Shown piece by piece: positions 35,209-47,440 of a stretch of DNA of 64,000 bases (within the stretch, counting starts at the first letter, position 1; each line of letters begins with the position of its first letter). The position numbers and the translations under genes were made by a program. The notes under the pieces are model-generated. The model searched no databases. It worked only from the letters and a program-made list of their open reading frames with translations, and had not been told where the DNA came from. Location: NCBI RefSeq assembly GCF_021347895.1, contig NC_067128.1, positions 1,422,010 through 1,486,009 of the forward strand, read 5' to 3'. The stretch is from Acanthochromis polyacanthus. Lineage: Eukaryota > Chordata > Actinopteri > Pomacentridae.

Positions 35209-36288
35209 CACTGGAAAAAATGCCCCTCTCAAAACAATAAAAAAAATTATTTCAGGAAAGTTTTACTATGAAATAAGTGAAAAAAATCTGCCAATAGAAG
35301 AAGTGAAAAATGGCTTGGTAAGATTTCTAGAAATAAGGTATGATATTTAGAATATTAGGTTCTTAAAATTAGCCGTGAAAACTTATTTTAAGCTCTATTA
35401 TTTACCAGGATTGTCAAGCTTAGGTGTCTTAAAATAAGCCAGACACGCTAAAAAAAACCCAAAAAGCAATTTTTCACTCAAAAACAAATTTTTGCTTTCA
35501 TGTAACCTCCTAATTTGAGATGTTTTAACCCTCCTGTTGTCCTCATTTATGGTACCAAAAAATATTGTTTCCTTGTCTGAAAAAAAATCCCAAAATTCAG
35601 AAAAAAAATTCTCCAAATTTCTGAAAATTTGCAAAACCTTCAGGAAGAAAATTCAAATAATTCCTTAAAATTTTCCCTTGAAAGTTTCATTTAAAAAGAA
35701 AAAAAACAAAATTTGGCAAGAAAATTCTTGTAAATATTTTTAAAAATTGAGTAAAAATCTTTCAAAAAAATCCTGAAAATATCTAAAGTGATTCCATGTT
35801 TCAGTAACACTTCTGATATTTTCTTTAAGAACATTCACATAAGAATCAATCAAAATCCAGCGAAATTCGCTTTATTTTGGTCGATTTTTTGTGAATGTTC
35901 TCAAGAAACATTTTCAACATTTCTTTTTTCCACCAAAAAATGGTCAAAGATTTCCCAAAAATGTTGAAAATGTGGACATCAGAAGATTCACTGTGAAATC
36001 TGTTTTTTGTCCCACATTTTCAAACTTTAAAACGGGTCATTTTGGACTCGCAGGACGACATGAGGGTTAAACTTATTTAGAATTTTCTTGTAAAATTCAA
36101 CTCAAAACAAAATAATTTCAAGATTGCTTGACTTAACAAGATATTTAAAATGCATTGTCTTAAAAGAAGTCCTTCCATCTTGCTGAAGTGTCACGTGTTA
36201 AGTGAATTTATTTTAAATCGAGTGGGAGGAGACATTTTGACTAAAAATAAGACAAATAGACTTGGTAAGATGTTGAGTTTTTGCAGTG
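35209..36288. mobile_element. CACTGCAAAAA-type element hosting a piggyBac-like MITE
   Basis: The left end is CACTGGAAAAAA and the right end TTGAGTTTTTGCAGTG, an inverted pair. The outer element (35209-35524 plus 36071-36288) shares internal blocks with itself in inverted order (CTTGGTAAGATTTC at 35315 and CTTGGTAAGATGTTG at 36261). It is non-coding. A complete piggyBac-like MITE sits inside it. Confidence 0.65.
35525..36070 (-). mobile_element. piggyBac-like MITE, complete, TTAA-flanked
   Basis: TTAA at 35525-35528 and 36067-36070 bound the copy. Its ends are CCCTCCTGTTGTCCTCATTT and, inverted, CCCTCATGTCGTCCTGCG, which match the element at 3369-4213 in opposite orientation. At 546 bp it is shorter than that copy because of internal deletion. 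It is inserted in the CACTGCAAAAA-type element. Confidence 0.75.
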
Positions 36289-37261
36289 GAGACAGCAGGG
36301 CTGTTAGTTAGAGGGTGTGACGTCCCGTGGATGCGGCGGTGGGAGGTCTGAGTGGGTCTGTCACCTCGTGAATATTAACATCCAACGGGGCTAATTCCCT
36401 GACACACAGGAGAAACCGGTGTCAGTTTCCTCAGACGAGTGATGGCTGTGTGAGGAAAGAAAAGGAGGGAGAAGGTGGAGACGGGAGGCGGTGTGGCACA
36501 TGGCCTGTTACCATGGCGATCAGTCCCATGTCGACCCGCAGAACATAAATTAATTCCAGTTTTTCTTAAGGTTTGACATGAAAATTCCTCCCTCCTTCTC
36601 TCTCTCTCTGTGGAGTGGCTCAACTCCGTCGCCTTGTTCCTTCTCGACTCTTTATGAGCTGGATTTATTCTGTCAAACATCAACAACAGCGCTGTGAGAT
36701 CTGCTGTTTACTGTACGCAGACACTGAGATAACGCTTAGTCATGCTGCTCATTTATATTCAGACCGCTGGAACTTATGCTCGGAGACACAAAGTAGGATC
36801 CTGTGCTGTTGGGAGAAACTGGTTTTGACGCTGCTAAAAACGTGCTGACACTATTTCCGTTGCGTAATGTGACTTGATGCGTCTGACACGGTGGTGGCTG
36901 AAAAATTGATGCTGATTTTTGGGAGATGAAAGACCTCTGCAGGTGGTGAGGAGCAGACGAGGGAGAAGAACAGGGGCAGAAAGGCAGGACATAAAACAAA
37001 ACTGGCCAAAGACGGCCTTGGATCCTCCAGTGTTGTCGGCTTTTGTTACGACGTTTATTGATAAGATAAATCAGGAGATGAGCAGATTCTTCCCGACCAA
37101 ACAAACACAACAATCCAAACAGTTTCTCATTTGCAAATTTAATGAATCTTTCGGGTAAAACACACGTTAGTTATATTGTTGACTGATAAAACATCCCACT
37201 GTGCATCTAAACTTACTATGATAGGGATTCTGCCAGAAGAGGTGTTGGTTTTTAGTTGAAT
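36289..37261. other. Non-coding stretch, nothing recognised
   Basis: No supported feature. Confidence 0.4.
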
Positions 37262-37877
37262 CAGTATATAATTGTGGGACTTTTTGTATCATAGTCGACA
37301 TTTTTGCTGTTTTCAGGCTTAAAACCAACATGGCCGCCTCTAACCAAACACCACATGGTATTTTAGAGAAAGATTCTTCTGAATATTATATATACAACTG
37401 AGTAAAATGTCAAGTTATTTCTGCAGATATAGTAGTAAACCTGACTGACTACTTTATACTAAATAAGTCAGAAAGCCTTGGAGTCTGGCCAGTCTTTACT
37501 TCGGGAAGAAATGACATCATGTGGAGCAGGTCATGTGATCTGGAATTAACACACTTCCTGGAGAGGTGTTTTTGGAATGGGGAACTTAGTAGAAAGAGAT
37601 TTGTCGGACACAGATTTTCATATAAAATTTGATATATTGCCAAAAAAGAAATATCTGTCATGATTATCTCAGCTTAAGAGAAAGAAAATATTGAGGACCC
37701 AGATTTGTTCCCTGGGGTTCTCCACAGATTTAGTTTCTTTTGGTTTGTTTTAGTCTGTGTCACAACCTGACGCCACACTGACTTAAAACTTGGTGGAAAG
37801 TGATTTCTAGGACATAAATTTCCATATAAAATTTGATATATTGCCAAAAAAGAAATATCTGTCATGATTTTCTCACT
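37262..37877 (+). repeat. Long interspersed repeat, copy 2, with internal duplication
   Basis: 37262-37790 matches 14863-15420. The block 37598-37680 ('tttgatatattgccaaaaaa') is repeated at 37797-37875, a roughly 199-bp step that copy 1 lacks. No coding frame. Confidence 0.8.
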
Positions 37878-40733
37878 ATAAAGACGGGATGGTCTGGTTT
37901 AGCTAGCCACCTCATGCTAACACGAAGCTACAGGCCGACATTTATTAACGTTAAGCAGCAGTGTGACTCTGATTACACGTTTCTGACAACCTACAAGCTG
38001 AAGCGATGAAGCTCTGAGCATGATTACACTTTAGAGGTGGAAATAAATACTGACAGTTTTCCTGGACTCAAGAAAGTTCCTGCGACAGTATTTATAGACG
38101 TCTGTTCCAGCAGCCTGACTAACGTTACCTACAACGAGCAGAAAACAGCTTAAAGTCTGTGGAAGTGAAGTTCGGAGATTTGTTCTAAGGGTTAGACCAT
38201 CAAATTGTTTGTGTTTTTATGGAAAATCATGGACCAGTGATGCACTGGAGCCTAAAGAATCCTTTGCATGACTCCTCCAACACCTAGAACGCTCCAGTAT
38301 TAGTGGTTCTCTTGCTTGATTCCAAATTATTGTTCCCGATAGCCAACAGTTTTCTAGCTAGCTATCCCTTTATCCAGTGAGGGCATCTTGTCTCGATGCC
38401 AGAACTTGCAGAACAGGCCAGGCTCCGTCTTTAAATTTCCAAACAGTGATTACTAAAGAAGAGGTGGACTGATTTAACAAAGAGCTACATGAATGGAGAA
38501 CTGACCACCACCAAAAGCTGATCCTGCTGTGATCATTTTACACGAGAGAGTTTAACAAACTTTAATCAGAGAGAGCTGACAGATAATCTGCCGTGAATTC
38601 GACCGAACCAACGGCCTCCTTTATCCTCCAACACCTGGTGCTGCAGTCCGCCGTACATCCCCCAGATGAATGTCAGCTGACCTGTGAGTTTAGTTTATTA
38701 CAGTAGAGGATTTAGTGACAAAATACTTTAAAATGTTTGTGACATCACATTTACCTTGTCTGAGTTGTTTAAAATGCTCTCAGGTTGGTACGATACATGT
38801 GGACAGGTGTTACAGGCATCCAGCGCCTTCAGCAGACGATGAGTTGTTTCATTTTTTGGTACGATTTAAAAAGGGAATTCTATGGACTTCATTCAGATTT
38901 GACTGGGTGGTTGTTGATAGTATTCTGGGATGTTACAAACACAGAACACAGAGTTTTTTTTACTGCTTTACACAGACTTTAAACCTACTAGTGATGGAGG
39001 AAGATACATCAAATACAGATGTTTCACGAAACAAGAGTAAAAAGTGCTTTTAGCTCCATATGCAGTCGGTGAATGATCTCAGAGTTTGGGTGAGTCACTG
39101 GACCTTCATGGACATGAAGCATCAACCGCTAACTGTCCTTAATGGTGATCTAAGTGGTATTGATTGGCAACATCATAATGTTCTTCGGTGTGTTTGCTTC
39201 ATATTTATAGCTGCACCGTGCACGATTAAGTAACTACTGTCCATGAAGTGCACGGATGTGGAACATCAGGTGAGTTTCATTACTCACTATTGTTGCAGCA
39301 GCAGGTTCACCTCATCTATCTCGCATCTTTTAGAGACAAAAAATGAACACAGTGGCGCATTCAGCAGCTTTAAAGTCAGTAAATGAAAACCATGGGGGTG
39401 TATACTGGACTGATACATGCAAAAAAAACTAAATAATGTGGCTTTAACTGCACCTCTGCACAGGATTAGGAAGGTTTTAGGATGGAGCTCGTGGCCTTAA
39501 AGCCTGAAGGAGGAAAACAAACATCTCCCACACATTAACAGGCCTGGATTGCAGAATGGCTGCAGCCTTGTTTAGGGGGATGAACACTGATCCATTTATC
39601 CGGCTGCCTTTAGGCATACATGCAGAAAACCACCGTACACCTGCACTGCTACACCCCTGACTGCTCTTCATCTTTTCCTCTTCTGCTGCCACGGCTGAGC
39701 AGCAGAATAATATTGACTATCTGTGAGCGGCACGTGTAGGCGCAGCAGCCTCAGCTGACCGGGGTCAAGGAAAGAGCAGCTGCTTTCTACATGCACTCTT
39801 CTTCTCCTGCCTCCATAACCGCTGGAAATGTCAGCGAGGCCAAACGCTGGCGGACTGTGGCTGAAGAAACAGAATAGATGCTTTTTATTTGTCTGAGTCG
39901 CTGTGTTTGATCACCACATATTCTGGCGTTTACTGCAGCTTTTATTATTTTATTAAGCAGATGTATGGTGGAAAATAAAGACAAGAGGAAAACAAAAAAT
40001 ACAACAAATTAAGCAGGGCTTCACATTCATTTACAGCAGCCTGTAACAGAGGCTAAAGTTTTCACTGCAGCTTTTGGTGCCGAAAATTAATCCTCATTTA
40101 ACGCATTATTTAAAGAGAAGATAAATAGATAAAGGAGGAAGATCAATATTTAGTTGAGGTTGATCCAGGACAAAGTAGCTCTTCCTTGTCCGTACTGTAA
40201 GCAGCGGGAAATCTTATGGTTATTTCAGACTCCTCACTATATCAGTTTACCGTTGCCTGGTGCAGGACAAGTTTCTTGGTGACAATCTGCTTTTTTAACG
40301 TATCAGTCTTTCAGTTTTATCTCAAGAGCAATCCCCAAGGTGTGCCAGTTTGGGTGCTTGTTTCTGGAAATGAATCTCCAGTTATCTGCTCTACTATCAG
40401 CAGAATATCCTCCCCAACTCTATCTGAAAACATATGAAAGAAAAACATTAACATGGAAGCATATTATTGCTACATGTGTAAATACCAGATTAGTGTTTTT
40501 GGTTCTTAACTAATGAACAATAAATTCAAATTTGAAGTCAAAACAGAAATTTAAATGTAAAGTTGATAAGATCAACAAATATTAATGCTCAAACTAAGAT
40601 TTTTTTAATGTTGTATCTGCCACTCCTGGGATAAAATATGAAAATTAGTGAAATCTGCTGGTCTAACCCATGATGGATCCTCATCCTTCACTGAAAAGCC
40701 TTTAAAACATCCTGAACTAAACCACAACATGGC
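37878..40733. other. Long repeat-poor stretch
   Basis: I recognise no repeat family, exon or RNA gene. Open frames such as 38715-39053 have no supporting features. Confidence 0.35.
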
Positions 40734-41254
40734 TTAAAGGCATTAGAGGAGATTTAATTTCCTACAACTTTGAACGTAGCATGCGCACATACAACCTCTC
40801 CCTCACCCCCCTCTAACCTCCCCCCTCTTAACATTTACGAAGAAACGCCCCCCTCCAGAAACTTGCGTAGGACTCGTGAAGTTGTCTTTTACGGCTGGGT
40901 CCCCCTGGATCTTTATCTGCCATCATGTAAAAAAAGATGAGCAAAGCAAGTCTCCAGCTAACTACGAAGCTATACCAAAGCAACACATACAGAAAACACG
41001 TAAGTCCAAGGCGTACGTAATCTACGTAACTAGGCCTGAGCCGGAAGATTTTTGATTGACAGGAAAGGGAGCAAACCAAACGCCTCGGTCCGAGCGCGTT
41101 GATTGGCTGATGTTTTTCAGGTCCTGCCATGTCCACAGTTATTTTTTTTATTCTTTTAGAGACCATACATACAAGTCCACTAAAGGTCAGTATATTCATT
41201 TTATGTGAATCAGACAAATTAAACACAAAAAATTATCCTCCATAATGCCTTTAA
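40734..41254. mobile_element. TTAA-flanked MITE with AGGCATTA ends
   Basis: TTAA at 40734-40737 and 41251-41254 bound a 521-bp element. Its termini AGGCATTAGAGGA and, inverted, AGGCATTATGGAGGA form terminal inverted repeats. The interior is comparatively GC- and CpG-rich (for example CGGTCCGAGCGCG at 41087-41099). There is no transposase, and the minus-strand open frame across it is not recognisable. The TTAA flanks suggest piggyBac-type mobilisation, but the termini differ from the CCCT-ended family here. Confidence 0.6.
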
Positions 41255-41699
41255 AGTAACAAAAATGAATGAAAAGTGACAGAAATGAATCCAACGAAAA
41301 TGCAGCAAGTCAATACTTGTAAGCAACTAAACAGTGCAATGCATTTATATACATTATACACATTATAGAGCAGATATGCAATGTAGAATACATTCTATCA
41401 GGAATATACTATATATCAATAAAAAAGTTGGCTATATGTAAGCAAAATATACATAATTTTGCTAACAAACACTTCCACGAATAATTTAACTCAGACACAC
41501 AACCATTTTATCATGTCATTTCTATTGCAATGAAAATAAAAGAACAATATGATTATATTTGTAAACTAGAAATTCCGAGCTTTTATATGACATATAACAT
41601 GTTGTAATTGCCATGAGTGAAATGGGTACAATAGCTATGTCAATTATTGGTAAAAAGAAACAAAAAATGAAAATATCGCATTCCCAGGTAAAGCAAAAT
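41255..41699. other. Non-coding stretch, nothing recognised
   Basis: AT-rich, with no supported feature. Confidence 0.4.
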
Positions 41700-41935
41700 G
41701 TAACAAAGAACTTCAAACTTTATTTATTTGTATATCACTTTTCATGCAGAACAACACAAAGTGCTTCACAAGAATTAAAAACAAAGAAGACAATAAATAA
41801 ATACAATTAAAAATAGAAATAAAAATAAAAAAAACCCAACTCTCCACCCTCCCTACATATAGACAGCCATTCACATGCACACACCCACGCACACACACAT
41901 ACACACACATACACGGACTCAAACACCCACACAAC
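41700..41935. repeat. Retroposon-like fragment and AC-rich tract
   Basis: 'tttatttatttgtatatcac' followed by 'acaaagtgcttcacaag' resembles an end block common in teleost retroposons (tttatttatatagcactttt … aaagtgctttaca), though the element is not defined. An imperfect (AC)n tract follows at about 41876-41935. Confidence 0.45.
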
Positions 41936-44006
41936 ATGACATCATCAAGACATGGCGAGAGGCTAGAAGGAAGACACTGTTTTGAAGAAAAGTACACTGG
42001 GAATGAGTTCTTTTACTGCTTCCACTCAGAGTCTCATTTAGGACATCAGAAAGGTTAAAATGTCATCAGATTTTTTTTTTCATTGTTTAATGTTAGTTAT
42101 TTTAGCACATCTCAGTGTTTGAAATGTGATGGTGGAGGGTGACCAATGTGCATGCAGAGACTTACAGAGTTTATAGGGGGACACTGTAACCCAGGTTGTG
42201 TTTACAGATGTTCCCTAAATGTCTGGGATGCATCGGTAGATGCTAGCTCGGTGGCTGCACACAGAGAAGCCTCTAGTCTGCAGCAACTCAGAAAGGTGTT
42301 CCCTGAAATTTGTCAGAAAAGAGAAAACATGACGTTCTAATGTTTGATTTGTCTGTTAAAGCCGGCTGCTCAGAAACACACACAGACCTGTTAAATGTCA
42401 GCTACACCAGTGAGACCAACAAAATGTTTTAGCTGCACTCGACAGATTTTATTTTCACTGTAGAGCCCTGTTAAGCTCTGGCATTTATGGAAATAATTAT
42501 TAATTTTTCTTTCTGTGCTCTCATTTACATGGCTGCTTTATGTTTCTTATGACACAGTTTATAGTACGCCACGGTCTTTTCAGATCGACTTGTGTATAAA
42601 AGAAATTATGGAGTGTACATTTAAAGTAATGCAAAGTCCACGTGAAAGCCTTGGAGGTGGAGCGTGGCTGTACAACACCTCTGGAAGTGAATTCTGTAGG
42701 CGGCAGATAGTAAAGATAAAGCTGCTTCAGCACATGTAAAGCTTGGAGGAAACAAAGCATAACCTTGATTCACAGCGCAGCTTATTCTTCACTCTGTGCC
42801 TTGAAATAAGCCCAGTTCTGTCAGTACTGGTGCTCTGACGTGCTCATATACATCAGAATATATCACACATGTATACCCTGTGCTGTATTCATGAGAGGTA
42901 TGACTGTAATGTTTGACCAATCAGATGTGGAGCTAATGTGGAAATGAGAAAGGGAAACCAGGGGACCTCACAATCACAAACATTTAATAGATTCTCTCCA
43001 TTTGTTTTGCTGCATTGCAGCAGTGGTTCCCTCATGGCTCCATCTCTAGAAAGGAGAGAGAGTCAGAAAAAAAACACCACATGAAAGTCTAAATCTCAGT
43101 TCAACTCCTGGAATAAAACCCTTGAACACTCTGCTGTCAGCTGGACTGATCTGTTCTTACAGTGAAAAAACATGAATGCTAAGATGATCCTGGACCTGCT
43201 GTTTGTTCACTGTTTCTTTTCTGCTCATCTAATAACTCTAATATCCATGCATCTTTTTGTATCTTCCAGCTATCTAATCCATAATACTCTAGCATCTCTA
43301 CAAACACTGTAATATTTCATCAGGAGCACTAATGCTTCCATTTTCGATGGCATTTCATTCCTCTGACCAGATCAAAGCCGTTTATTAGCCTCTGTGCCAA
43401 CACAGACATCAGCTCCACAAACATCAATATTCCTCTGTGAAAGCTGCTCCGTGATGATGACAGATTTGCCGATTCTCCATTTTTCTCTGTGGTAAATCAG
43501 CTCATTCCTGCAGAGACGTGTGAGACGGTTGATTGAGGAGGTGAGAGGATCGACAAACCTCCTGTAGAGGTCAAAGCTTTTCACCCCGCAGCGATGAGAC
43601 ACCCGGCTAGGGACGAGGTGACGGAAAAATGGAAAAAGGCAAAGCTTTTAACTGAGGACAACACTATTCTCTCTCCTTTAGCAGCAAGCCAACACAACTA
43701 TTCATTTGACAGTTTTATTGCATTTAAGTCAGCTAAAAATCTAGTCTAATTATTTTACAGATAGTTGACATTACTTTTATAGTTTTTGGACTTTACAGTA
43801 TTCTACAGAGTTTAGCAGAGCCACGAGAAGTTGGAGAAATATGTCGCTAGCTTGGTTCTGCCCAATGCTGAAACACACATCTCTTCATTTCTACTGAACA
43901 CAGCGTATGTAGTCCAGTATTTTAATTAGTTCAGGGTGGTTCTACAGTCTCTCCCTAAAGTCTGGACACACAGGAAATCTCAGTAACTATAATTTTTTGC
44001 CTCCAT
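41936..44006. other. Long stretch without recognised features
   Basis: No repeat with defined ends and no exon supported. Confidence 0.35.
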
Positions 44007-44253
44007 AGACTAAATATGGTTTTGTCGAAAGAAAGAAGAGTTGAACTGGTACTTCTCAGTGGACGTGAAGGATGGACATGTGGAAAGACAGCAGATGAAT
44101 TTAATGCATGTCATCCAAGGAGGATTCCAGTTGTCTTTTCCACCATGGTGAGGGTGGTTAAAAAGTTTAAAGAAACGGGCAGTGTCATGGACAACCCCGT
44201 TCTGGATGACCAATGTATCAGCAAAAACTAAACAATTGGTAATGGATAAAAAT
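44007..44253 (+). pseudogene. Tc1/mariner-superfamily transposase N-terminal fragment
   Basis: An open segment from ATG 44016 starts MVLSKERRVELVLLSGREGW and continues with a FNACHPRRIP block, then VVKKFKETGS. This layout (KxxRVELVLLxG…FN…HP…KKFxETGSV) resembles the N-terminal helix-turn-helix region, DUF4817-like, of certain Tc1/mariner-superfamily transposases. The frame stops at 44229-44231. No catalytic domain follows, because a telomere-like array takes its place. Confidence 0.6.
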
Positions 44254-44495
44254 CCCTTCCCTAACCCTCCCAACCCCAACCCCCCCAACCCTATTAACCC
44301 TTCAAATCCAAACCCTATTAACCCTACCAACTCTAATCCTACTAACCCTTACCCTAGGGTTAGCCCCACTAACCCTAGCCCTACTAACCCCAACTAATCC
44401 TAACTCTTCTAACCCTTACCCTATTAACCCTAACCCTCTAACCCTTACTAACCCCAACCCTACGAACCCTGACCCTACTAACCGTGACCCTATCC
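44254..44495. repeat. Telomere-like CCCTAA / CCCTACTAA degenerate array
   Basis: About 240 bp of C-rich units mixing CCCTAA, CCCTACTAA, CCCTATTAA and CCCCAACC. It resembles the vertebrate telomere repeat (TTAGGG) in degenerate, mixed-period form. Further pieces lie at 45092-45122 and 45343-45390. It may be an interstitial telomere-like sequence or an independent minisatellite. Confidence 0.8.
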
Positions 44496-44509
44496 TTTGA
44501 TATGTGAAT

Positions 44510-44574
44510 CTTTCACATCCACTGAGAAGTACCAGTTCAACTCTTTCTTCTTTTGACAAAGCCATATTTAATCT
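44510..44574 (-). repeat. Inverted copy of the transposase 5' end
   Basis: Read on the minus strand this 65-bp block begins AGATTAAATATGGCTTTGTC and matches 44007-44071 at roughly 57 of 65 positions. It retains the ATG and the first codons of the same transposase, pointing the other way. With the plus-strand copy it brackets the telomere-like array. Confidence 0.8.
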
Positions 44575-45091
44575 GGTTTTTCAAGCTATAGAAAATCAGA
44601 CCAGATGTGAAAGGATGAAGGAGTTTTGAATCCTAGATAAAGCCACACATGAATGTTGACTTTTAGCTAGAGGTGGGAGTCTGTATATTTTCAAATTCTG
44701 GCGTCCCTTTTGTTTCTCCTTCCAGATTTCTGCCTGATGCAGCTTTAACTCCCAGACGTGTGAATGGTATTGATCTTACGTCTAACTCACCACAGATCCA
44801 ATATGTCCCAAACCTGAGACTGCTGGCAGCACAGTGAACCAAATTAAACTGAACTCACTGAGCACTCTGTACATTTAGATGTTATTTTATTGGTCACTCC
44901 AAACTGTGCTTCCACTCATTTTTTATTAAATCCTGAGACAATTAACTCCATCAGGCACAGGAAAACAATAGTGGTGATTATTTTGTATTATTAAATTCTG
45001 TAAAGATCTCAGCATTCACAAAAGTCAAAGTATAAGAAAATTATGCATATAAAGCTGCAGGAATAGTGAACAGCTTCCTTTGCTCATTCCA
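44575..45091. other. Non-coding stretch, nothing recognised
   Basis: No supported feature. Confidence 0.4.
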
Positions 45092-45390
45092 GGGTTAGGG
45101 TTAACCCTGACCCTTACTAATCAGAAGAACGTCTTTGTTGTCATTACACAGTGTTGAACGAAATTGCTATCACATACTGATGGGGGAAGCTGCCATACAA
45201 AGTGCTAACCACAGCTCATCAGGAGCAGTTAGGGGTTCGATGTCTTGCTCTGGGACTCCTTAACACAAGCTCTGCAAGCCAAGGATTGAACCCACGACCC
45301 TCTGGTTGCAAGACGGCCACTTTACCCATTGAGCCATCCCTACTAACCCAACCCTACTAACCCTCACCCTTCTAACCCTATTAACCCATT
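45092..45390. repeat. Telomere-like array interrupted by a SINE
   Basis: AGGGTTAGGGTTAACCCTGA begins at 45093, and CCCTACTAACCCAACCCTAC follows the SINE at 45349. The SINE splits an array of the same type as 44254-44495. Confidence 0.65.
45123..45345 (-). mobile_element. tRNA-derived SINE (second family)
   Basis: On the minus strand the head TGGCTCAATGGGTAAAGTGG is A-box-like and GTGGGTTCAATCC is B-box-like. The body follows, and the tail ends TGTGTAATGACAACAAAGAC. The family differs from 20329-20696. Flanking CTTACTAAT and CCTACTAAC could be a decayed target duplication. Confidence 0.72.
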
Positions 45391-45960
45391 GCGCTTCAGT
45401 GTTCCGCCCACGGAACACTTTGAGATCTGCATAAGCATTTCCTTAAATGTCTGAAACTGCAAACGTGATTATACAAACACTATACACCGATGGAAAGCTT
45501 AGATTCTCATGAATCCGCTGGTATAAACCACTTTCAGATGCGATTACCACAGCGGGTAATATAAACACATTTGTCCGACAAACAACGAATATCCATCCAT
45601 CCGTTCTCTATACACGGCTTCAACGTACACAGTGCGACTCACATTTGCGGGTTCATTATTACACACAGATGAAAATATTCCACAAAAAACGGCCATAATC
45701 CAACCTTTTACATCCAGACGAAACAAGCCAGTAAACTATTTTGTCTAAAACATGTCTTGAAGTCGGTATATAATCCACGAATAGATCGTTTTCGAGGAAA
45801 TGCACCTCGTGATGCGTGTCCAATATTCCCTGTATTTCTCGTCATATTTTTATTTACAAATAAAATATTCGCGTTTTTTTGTACTGAAAATGGCTGGAAT
45901 TGACTGCAGCTTATAGGGCTATCTCTAAAAGCAAAATACAAGAACGTGTACAAAGCAGCA
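45384..45960. repeat. Candidate piggyBac-like element, one end seen
   Basis: TTAACCCATTGCGCTTCAG (TTAA at 45381-45384) is followed by a 9-bp hairpin, AGTGTTCCG / CGGAACACT with a 4-nt loop, at 45398-45419. TTAA plus CCC and a subterminal hairpin fit a piggyBac-type end. No matching right end was found and the extent is a guess. It contains a 3' fragment of the L2-tailed SINE. Confidence 0.35.
45592..45628 (-). repeat. 3'-end fragment of the L2-tailed SINE
   Basis: ATCCATCCATCC followed by GTTCTCTATACACGGCTT matches the ATCC microsatellite and terminal bases of the SINE at 20329-20696. It is only about 35 bp, consistent with extreme 5' truncation. Confidence 0.55.
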
Positions 45961-47440
45961 GGAACAACAGTGAACTCTGAGCAGCTTCATTCTCTCATTG
46001 CAGGGCCTACATGAACTGATGTTGCTCTGTGCTACCATGATGCTGCAAAGTGCTTTTTCATTACGCTAGAACACAACAGGCAGACTGGGTCACAGCGTTC
46101 GGAGCAGCTTTGGGATTTTAGTGAATTGCCTGTTTATGTAGCAGAGAAGTGCTTCCCAGTGGGCCTGCCCGATGCTTGAAGAGTCTGCCCCTCAAATAAA
46201 AGGCTCGATCAGTTTGAACAGCAGCCAGAGTTAACTCCTCATTTATAAGAGCAAAGTGTAAATCAACCTCTCTGCATGGATTTACTCTGAGTGGCTCTAC
46301 GGATAGATCTCAGCAGCATTAGACTGCCCATACTGGTGCTGGAACATGTTCCCATTCTTATGTGCGATCGGTCATTTCCACGTATCTCATCTGTCTCTGT
46401 ATGCGACCATCACTCACCAACCTCTGCAGCCCACTACACTGTACATCCATCATCACCTGCAGAGCAGCCGGCAGCACTGGTTGGTCGTGTCGGCTGGAGA
46501 ACGGCGCCCTGGAGATCAATGATCGGCGTAGTGATGCAGTGAATCAGGGGGTTTGTTTAGAATGAGAATTAGTCTGCAGGATCAATGCACTATAAACTGT
46601 CACCTCCCCCTCCTGCACAGCTCAAATAAATACACCTAATTAAGTACCAGAAGGAATGCTGACTGAGACTCCCGGCTGTACAAATTGAAGCAGAGCCTCA
46701 GATACTCTTTTAACAAATCAAACCTCATTGATCAGGATCGATGCTACCGGCCTGCTTAGCCCACGTCTGCTAACTGTGCCTCCTCAGCACGTCTGGATAG
46801 GTGTTGATGTTACTGGAAACAGAACGCAACTTTGCTCTAATGCGACTCACGCAGCGAAACTGATGAAGAAATGTCACCGTGGTCTGCTGTTAGCTGTGAG
46901 CAGCAGGTCCTGTCAGCCTGTCAGCAGAGGCCTCACCTGGAGCCATTAGAAAACACTTTAACAGTCAGTCTATAGATGTTAAACGTCTGCTTCCATGACT
47001 CAAATAGAGCATAAATACAGTACATTTTCTACTTTGTATATCCACAGAAACATTATCTTTCTGCCTGTATTTGCCTTTTTCACAGCAAACATTTTGTCTT
47101 GTCAGAAGAAGAAGAGTACACGTGTTGGAAAAAACATTCATGATGGCTCTTTTGGTGATCATGTGTCGTTAAAGTGTGACCGTGAGGCAATAAGCTGCTG
47201 ATATAACTTACATACAGGACCCTAAAACTAAAGCAACTGAAGAGAATCAGTGATATTTCACTTTTCCTGCTTTTACATGTCAGTACCTGTGTTTGCATTG
47301 ACCTGCCAAGGCTAGCTATTTAATCAAACACTGAAGGTTTTCCTTACATTGAAGAATGTATGGCACCTCCCGAAACAGGTTTTAGCCAGCGCCAAATAGA
47401 CAAGACTTAAGAACAAAAAAATATGTTGAAATATATGATA
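45961..47440. other. Repeat-poor stretch
   Basis: No repeat family or exon recognised. Confidence 0.4.

Noticed and set aside
40828..41226. 132-codon minus-strand frame
   Set aside because: It lies within a TTAA-bounded MITE; no transposase or other domain is visible.
44182..44397. Asn-Pro-repeat open frame
   Set aside because: Translation of the telomere-like CCCTAA array.
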